Assembly (NCBI GenBank): GCA_900074885.1
Contig: FJUW01000088.1
Coordinates: 61,029 to 125,028 of the forward strand
Reading direction: 5' to 3'
Source: Rhynchosporium graminicola
Taxonomy: Eukaryota; Ascomycota; Leotiomycetes; Helotiales; Ploettnerulaceae
Length of the DNA stretch: 64,000 bases
The position numbers and the translations under genes were made by a program. Of this stretch, positions 60,609 to 64,000 are shown in pieces; within the stretch, counting starts at the first letter, position 1, and every line of letters begins with the position of its first letter. The notes beneath the pieces are model-generated. The model did not search any database and was not told the DNA's origin. It saw nothing but the letters and a program-made list of their open reading frames with translations.

Positions 60609-60691
60609 TCTTTGATGGTCTAACGGTCATGATTTCCGCTTGTCATTCATGACAAGCCGCGGGAGATCGGGGTTCGACTCCCCGTACGTAA
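60609..60691 (+). pseudogene. tRNA-Asp(GTC)-like locus with a broken acceptor stem
   Basis: The core is that of a tRNA-Asp. It has an A box (TGGTCTAACGG), an anticodon arm CCGC-TTGTCA with anticodon GTC, then 12 nt that look like a canonical intron after position 37 (TTCATGACAAGC, which can pair with the anticodon loop). The other arm strand GCGG and a perfect T arm (CGGGG-TTCGACT-CCCCG) with the B box follow. The acceptor stem fails: the 5' strand TCTTTGA cannot pair with the 3' strand TACGTAA beyond the end pairs. No T-run terminator follows closely. It is probably a tRNA relic or a 3'-truncated copy whose end was replaced. Confidence 0.7.
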
Positions 60692-61611
60692 CGTCTCTCA
60701 CCCTCACAAGACAAGTGTGCTAATAAATCTCCAGGTCAGAGAGCTTATCTGGGTTCAAATCCTTGAGTGTGCTCGAATGCACTCCTTTTTGCGATTTTTA
60801 ACGAGGTAGCTTTTAGTGATAGTGAGGAGGTTGAAAAGAAAGGATTGAATGTAGAGGATTTTTTGAATAACACCGCATGTAAGAGTCTGTAAATTAGTGT
60901 AGAAGGCTCAATATAATTTGTAATTTTTATGAAGAGAGAATGTTCTCTTTTGCGCTTCCCAGAGATAATACGAAGAAAGATATTCTTTTCGGATGATTAG
61001 CTTGAAAGCGCTTTGAAATGCGGCTTGTTTGTCTTCTCTTACAAGAGACTCTTGTTTGCAGTTTGATTATTAACTTGGAGATATGTATTTCTTTTTATTT
61101 CGTAAAGGATCATATACAAAATTATTTCTCATATCGAAGGAGGGGGTTTTGACTAAGGCTACATTATATTATATATACAACAGAAACTGATTCGTGCTTC
61201 GCTCATGTGATATTATACTCGGATAATTGACTGCATACTGATTTCCAGCCGAATTTGCTATTTAGAACAAATCGTAGTAACTTCCCTAGTATTCCTGTAT
61301 TCTGTTTTTGTATCGTTTATAGGGCGGCCCATCTCGAAAGTCCCGTCGTTAGCGCTTCGTACTACTATTTCTTGAATATCCGGAGGTGCAAAAAGTGAAG
61401 ACGCAATATGAGATTAACAGTATATCGAAAGCCTCATAGGCATGTTGCTGCTATTACTTCTATCTTATTACTTAGATAGTCCAGCCGATCTTCGCTGATC
61501 TCTTGATTATACGTACCTGTACGCAAGCAACCTCGTAAATAAAGTATGGACGGCTCTATAAAAACATGTTGCGTTGATAAAAATCGCCAAAAATAATGAG
61601 GCGTACACATT
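60692..61611. other. AT-rich spacer between tRNA loci
   Basis: No gene supported. It contains the terminator of the tRNA-Gly gene at its right end. Confidence 0.55.
61589..61593 (-). terminator. RNA polymerase III terminator of tRNA-Gly
   Basis: Five T residues on the minus strand, about 18 nt past the tRNA 3' end. Confidence 0.65.
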
Positions 61612-61713
61612 TGCGTTCGCCGGGAATCGAACCCGGGGCCCATCCAATCTAATCACTGATCATTTTCTGACCTCTGATGGCAAGGATGGATTTTACCACT
61701 AAACCACAAACGC
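61612..61713 (-). tRNA. tRNA-Gly(GCC) with a 31-nt intron
   Basis: Read on the minus strand, the mature 71-nt tRNA folds fully. The acceptor stem is GCGTTTG with CGAACGC, with one G-T pair. The D arm has GGTTTAGTGGT, the anticodon stem CATCC pairs with GGATG around the loop TTGCCAT (anticodon GCC), and the T arm CCGGG-TTCGATT-CCCGG is perfect. The intron (61647-61677) lies directly after position 37, as usual for nuclear tRNA introns. Discriminator base is A; CCA is not encoded. A and B boxes are canonical. Confidence 0.95.
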
Positions 61714-64000
61714 TTGAGGCTCACATGACTTAGGAGTCAGATCCTTATCTGAATTTAGAATAATGTATTGTTTTGAATCGTTGTGTGTCTAGATATATGT
61801 GGAAAAGAGAGGTAAGAGCCGTGGCGTGGACCCTTGCTTCGCTTAGCGACCGAGACTTTAAGTGTTTCCGAAAGGCAGTTCACACTTTCTATTTAACAGA
61901 TAGGGTGGTAATACAGATGATTAGAACATAAAGAGACTGACAAGCAAAGCAAATACTGACTAGTTGAGAGATACACATACTAGATGTTGATTGGTATTGA
62001 TCGTACAAATCTAATGTCGAGCGGTAGAGCAAGTGTCTGTGCTTGGGCTAGTTGGGGAAAGAAGTCTAAAAGCTAAATGAGTATGAATCGAAATCACGTG
62101 TAGTAAGCGAAGACTGTCTCATATTTAATTTGTATCGTCGATATAGTCATGCTTGTGAAGTATGGTTATGGGACTTGGTTTCCAAACTTCGGAAGCCCAG
62201 CGTAGCTACTATTATATAACCTGAAGGGTTGAGCCGTTTGAGAAAATTATATGATAAAGCCTTAAGAAAATCTCCTTCCGAATCTCACAACTGATGCTAC
62301 TCATACAGCCGTGTTGATAACGCAGGCTTCTCGCTCCGGAGTCATGGAATGCAGTTGTACTTGAATGTTTCCATAGTCAGGACAAATGCCAGAACAGCTG
62401 AAGGTCCTCGTTACATTTCAAGCGGGAGTTGTAATCTTCCATGACTGACTTGCGTTGATGATCTACTTTAGCTTCCGTAAATACTGCTGAGTGTTTCGAG
62501 AAGTAGCGAGGAGAGCAAGGGCGGATGGCAACTCAAATCAAGAGTCTAGAGATGTACTACCTTAATAAAAAAGGACTATTCAAAACAGGTAAAGTGAAGC
62601 AAGGACTCTGGGAACATTAGAAACAGACCCCCGAGCTTTGTACATGTGTCCATGTCTGTACAAGGTAGCGGAATGTTGTTGCACTGTAGGGTAAACTAAT
62701 AGAGCGACTTTGTGCAGGGTATTCAGTTTCTATTTGTGACTTTCGTTTAGTTCGCTTTGTGGATGGTGCATTTCACAAACGGTCAAGATTGGGAAATCCT
62801 CAGAAGACTCTCGAAGATGTTGGTGGAGTAAGAATGAAGCGAGAATATTCACGAAAAGCAGGAAATCTCTCATTTCCAGGGACGCATCGCTGACGCAGAT
62901 GGATATGAATGTGAACGGTTCTTGCAGTACGGCAATCCGCCTGGTACGATATCAACCTCAACAGATGTGATGCAGCCGCTTGAAGATATGTTACATTCTC
63001 CTTTTCGGGATGGAGGATTATGCTAAGCCTCTCAACTTTACTTTACACCTTTGAAGACGTCCAAAGCTTTAGACAATGCAAAAGAATAGCATGAGAATCG
63101 ATGTTGCGTAAATAGGGCGGCTGAATGCTTAACTGTGAAAGGTCTGGGTTGTGTGTCTCACTAATCAATCTTACGCAAAACCTCATAGATGTAAAGAGCA
63201 GACCGTGGGTTTGCTGTTATTCGGTGTGCCTGTAATAGTGCTCTATCACAAGATTAGAAATGGTGTGGGCCGTGGCTTTGAGGCAATGTAAAATGCACAT
63301 GCCACGAGTGAAGACGATGGAGCGGACTTAAGCGACGAAATAACGATGGATGAAGAGAAGTGACATGTCAACGGCTCTGGCGCTTTTCAAGGTATCTGTT
63401 GGTCCATATGTTGGTCCATAGTCACGTGTTAGTCGAGTATCTGCACCGGGGTTTAGCCGGCCAGATATATCTCCCTTACGGAGTCTCGACTACCTAGGAA
63501 GGACAGCCACGATACAACAGATAATACTACTACTATTATCACTGTACTTTGGCTCACGCAGACTACTTGATTGTACGTACTACGACAGAGTGATACCAAC
63601 ATTGATCAATGGACGCATAGATCATTTCACTCTTTGAAAGCAGTCAAATTCTTAGATTCTAAGAATTCCGACTACTGAAAAGAGCGCGCTGGTAAATCTT
63701 GAAGAGTAGAGATATCTACTACGGCAACAGCTCAAGTACTAGAAAAGACACGGTCTTTTCTATGCTATTTGACTTGAATTGCTAAGATAATTTGCCTGGA
63801 TTCTACCTGCGACACGGTCAAAGGATTCGAATTCTAGCATATTATACCACCATTACCTTCTACGTACCTACCTTCTACACTTCTAAATACCTACCTTCTA
63901 CGTACTTCGATTACCACCGCAACCCGACTTCAAAGAACGCGCTTTTGAGTTGCGCCGAAAACTCGAAGTCAAAACTTGAACGCGCCACGCTAGCGCTTCC
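61714..64000. other. gene-free right end
   Basis: No protein or RNA gene supported in the last 2.3 kb. There is a 21-nt near-perfect palindrome at 63647-63667 and short direct repeats of TACCTTCTACGTAC type at 63856-63910. Confidence 0.5.
63647..63667. repeat. 21-nt palindrome
   Basis: AATTCTTAGA, one base, then TCTAAGAATT. The arms are perfectly complementary. No neighbouring gene explains it. Confidence 0.8.

Overview
The window looks like nuclear DNA of a filamentous ascomycete (Pezizomycotina; Leotiomycetes-like is a guess from gene style, not proven). Protein genes have short introns, mostly 50-70 nt, with GT-AG ends and CTAAC/CTGAC branch points. Two tRNA-type loci carry introns next to the anticodon. 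The families present (HET-domain relics, TOM22, a HAM1-like protein, DUF4211, EthD, secreted RNase T2) fit this group. Nothing bacterial, phage-like or CRISPR-like was seen.

Layout. 1-4.1 kb is gene-poor and holds a decayed HET-domain gene. At 5.2-6.6 kb lies a C2H2 zinc-finger gene (+), followed by a very large ADF-H (actin-binding) gene (-) at 7.6-11.6 kb. A second decayed HET gene fills 13.5-15.3 kb. Then come a small EthD-type protein (-), a SAP-like fungal protein (-), TOM22 (+), a bestrophin-family channel (+), mitochondrial EF-Tu (-) and a HAM1-like protein (-). The 3.2 kb after that is gene-free and rich in microsatellites. It is followed by an MPO1-like dioxygenase locus that looks broken (32.9-34.06 kb), a DUF4211 nuclear protein (-), a TAP-type hydrolase (-) divergent from an HSL-type esterase (+), a class II aldolase (-) and a secreted RNase T2 (+). 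Another gene-poor stretch leads to a DnaJ gene of DNAJC9 type, the telomere-capping gene STN1 and a vacuolar-type Ca2+/H+ exchanger, all on +. The last 5 kb carries an Asp-type tRNA relic, an intact tRNA-Gly and no protein gene I can support.

Function. The genes are mostly unrelated housekeeping genes: mitochondrial import and translation, telomere capping, chaperone, calcium transport and cytoskeleton. There is no biosynthetic cluster. I found no convincing undescribed system. The most informative signals are decay of self/non-self (HET) genes, a probable MPO1 pseudogene, a GC-AG intron in TOM22, 29-nt microexons in two genes, and a tRNA-Asp-like locus with intact internal promoters but a ruined acceptor stem. 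Exon models below were assembled by hand and checked for reading phase.
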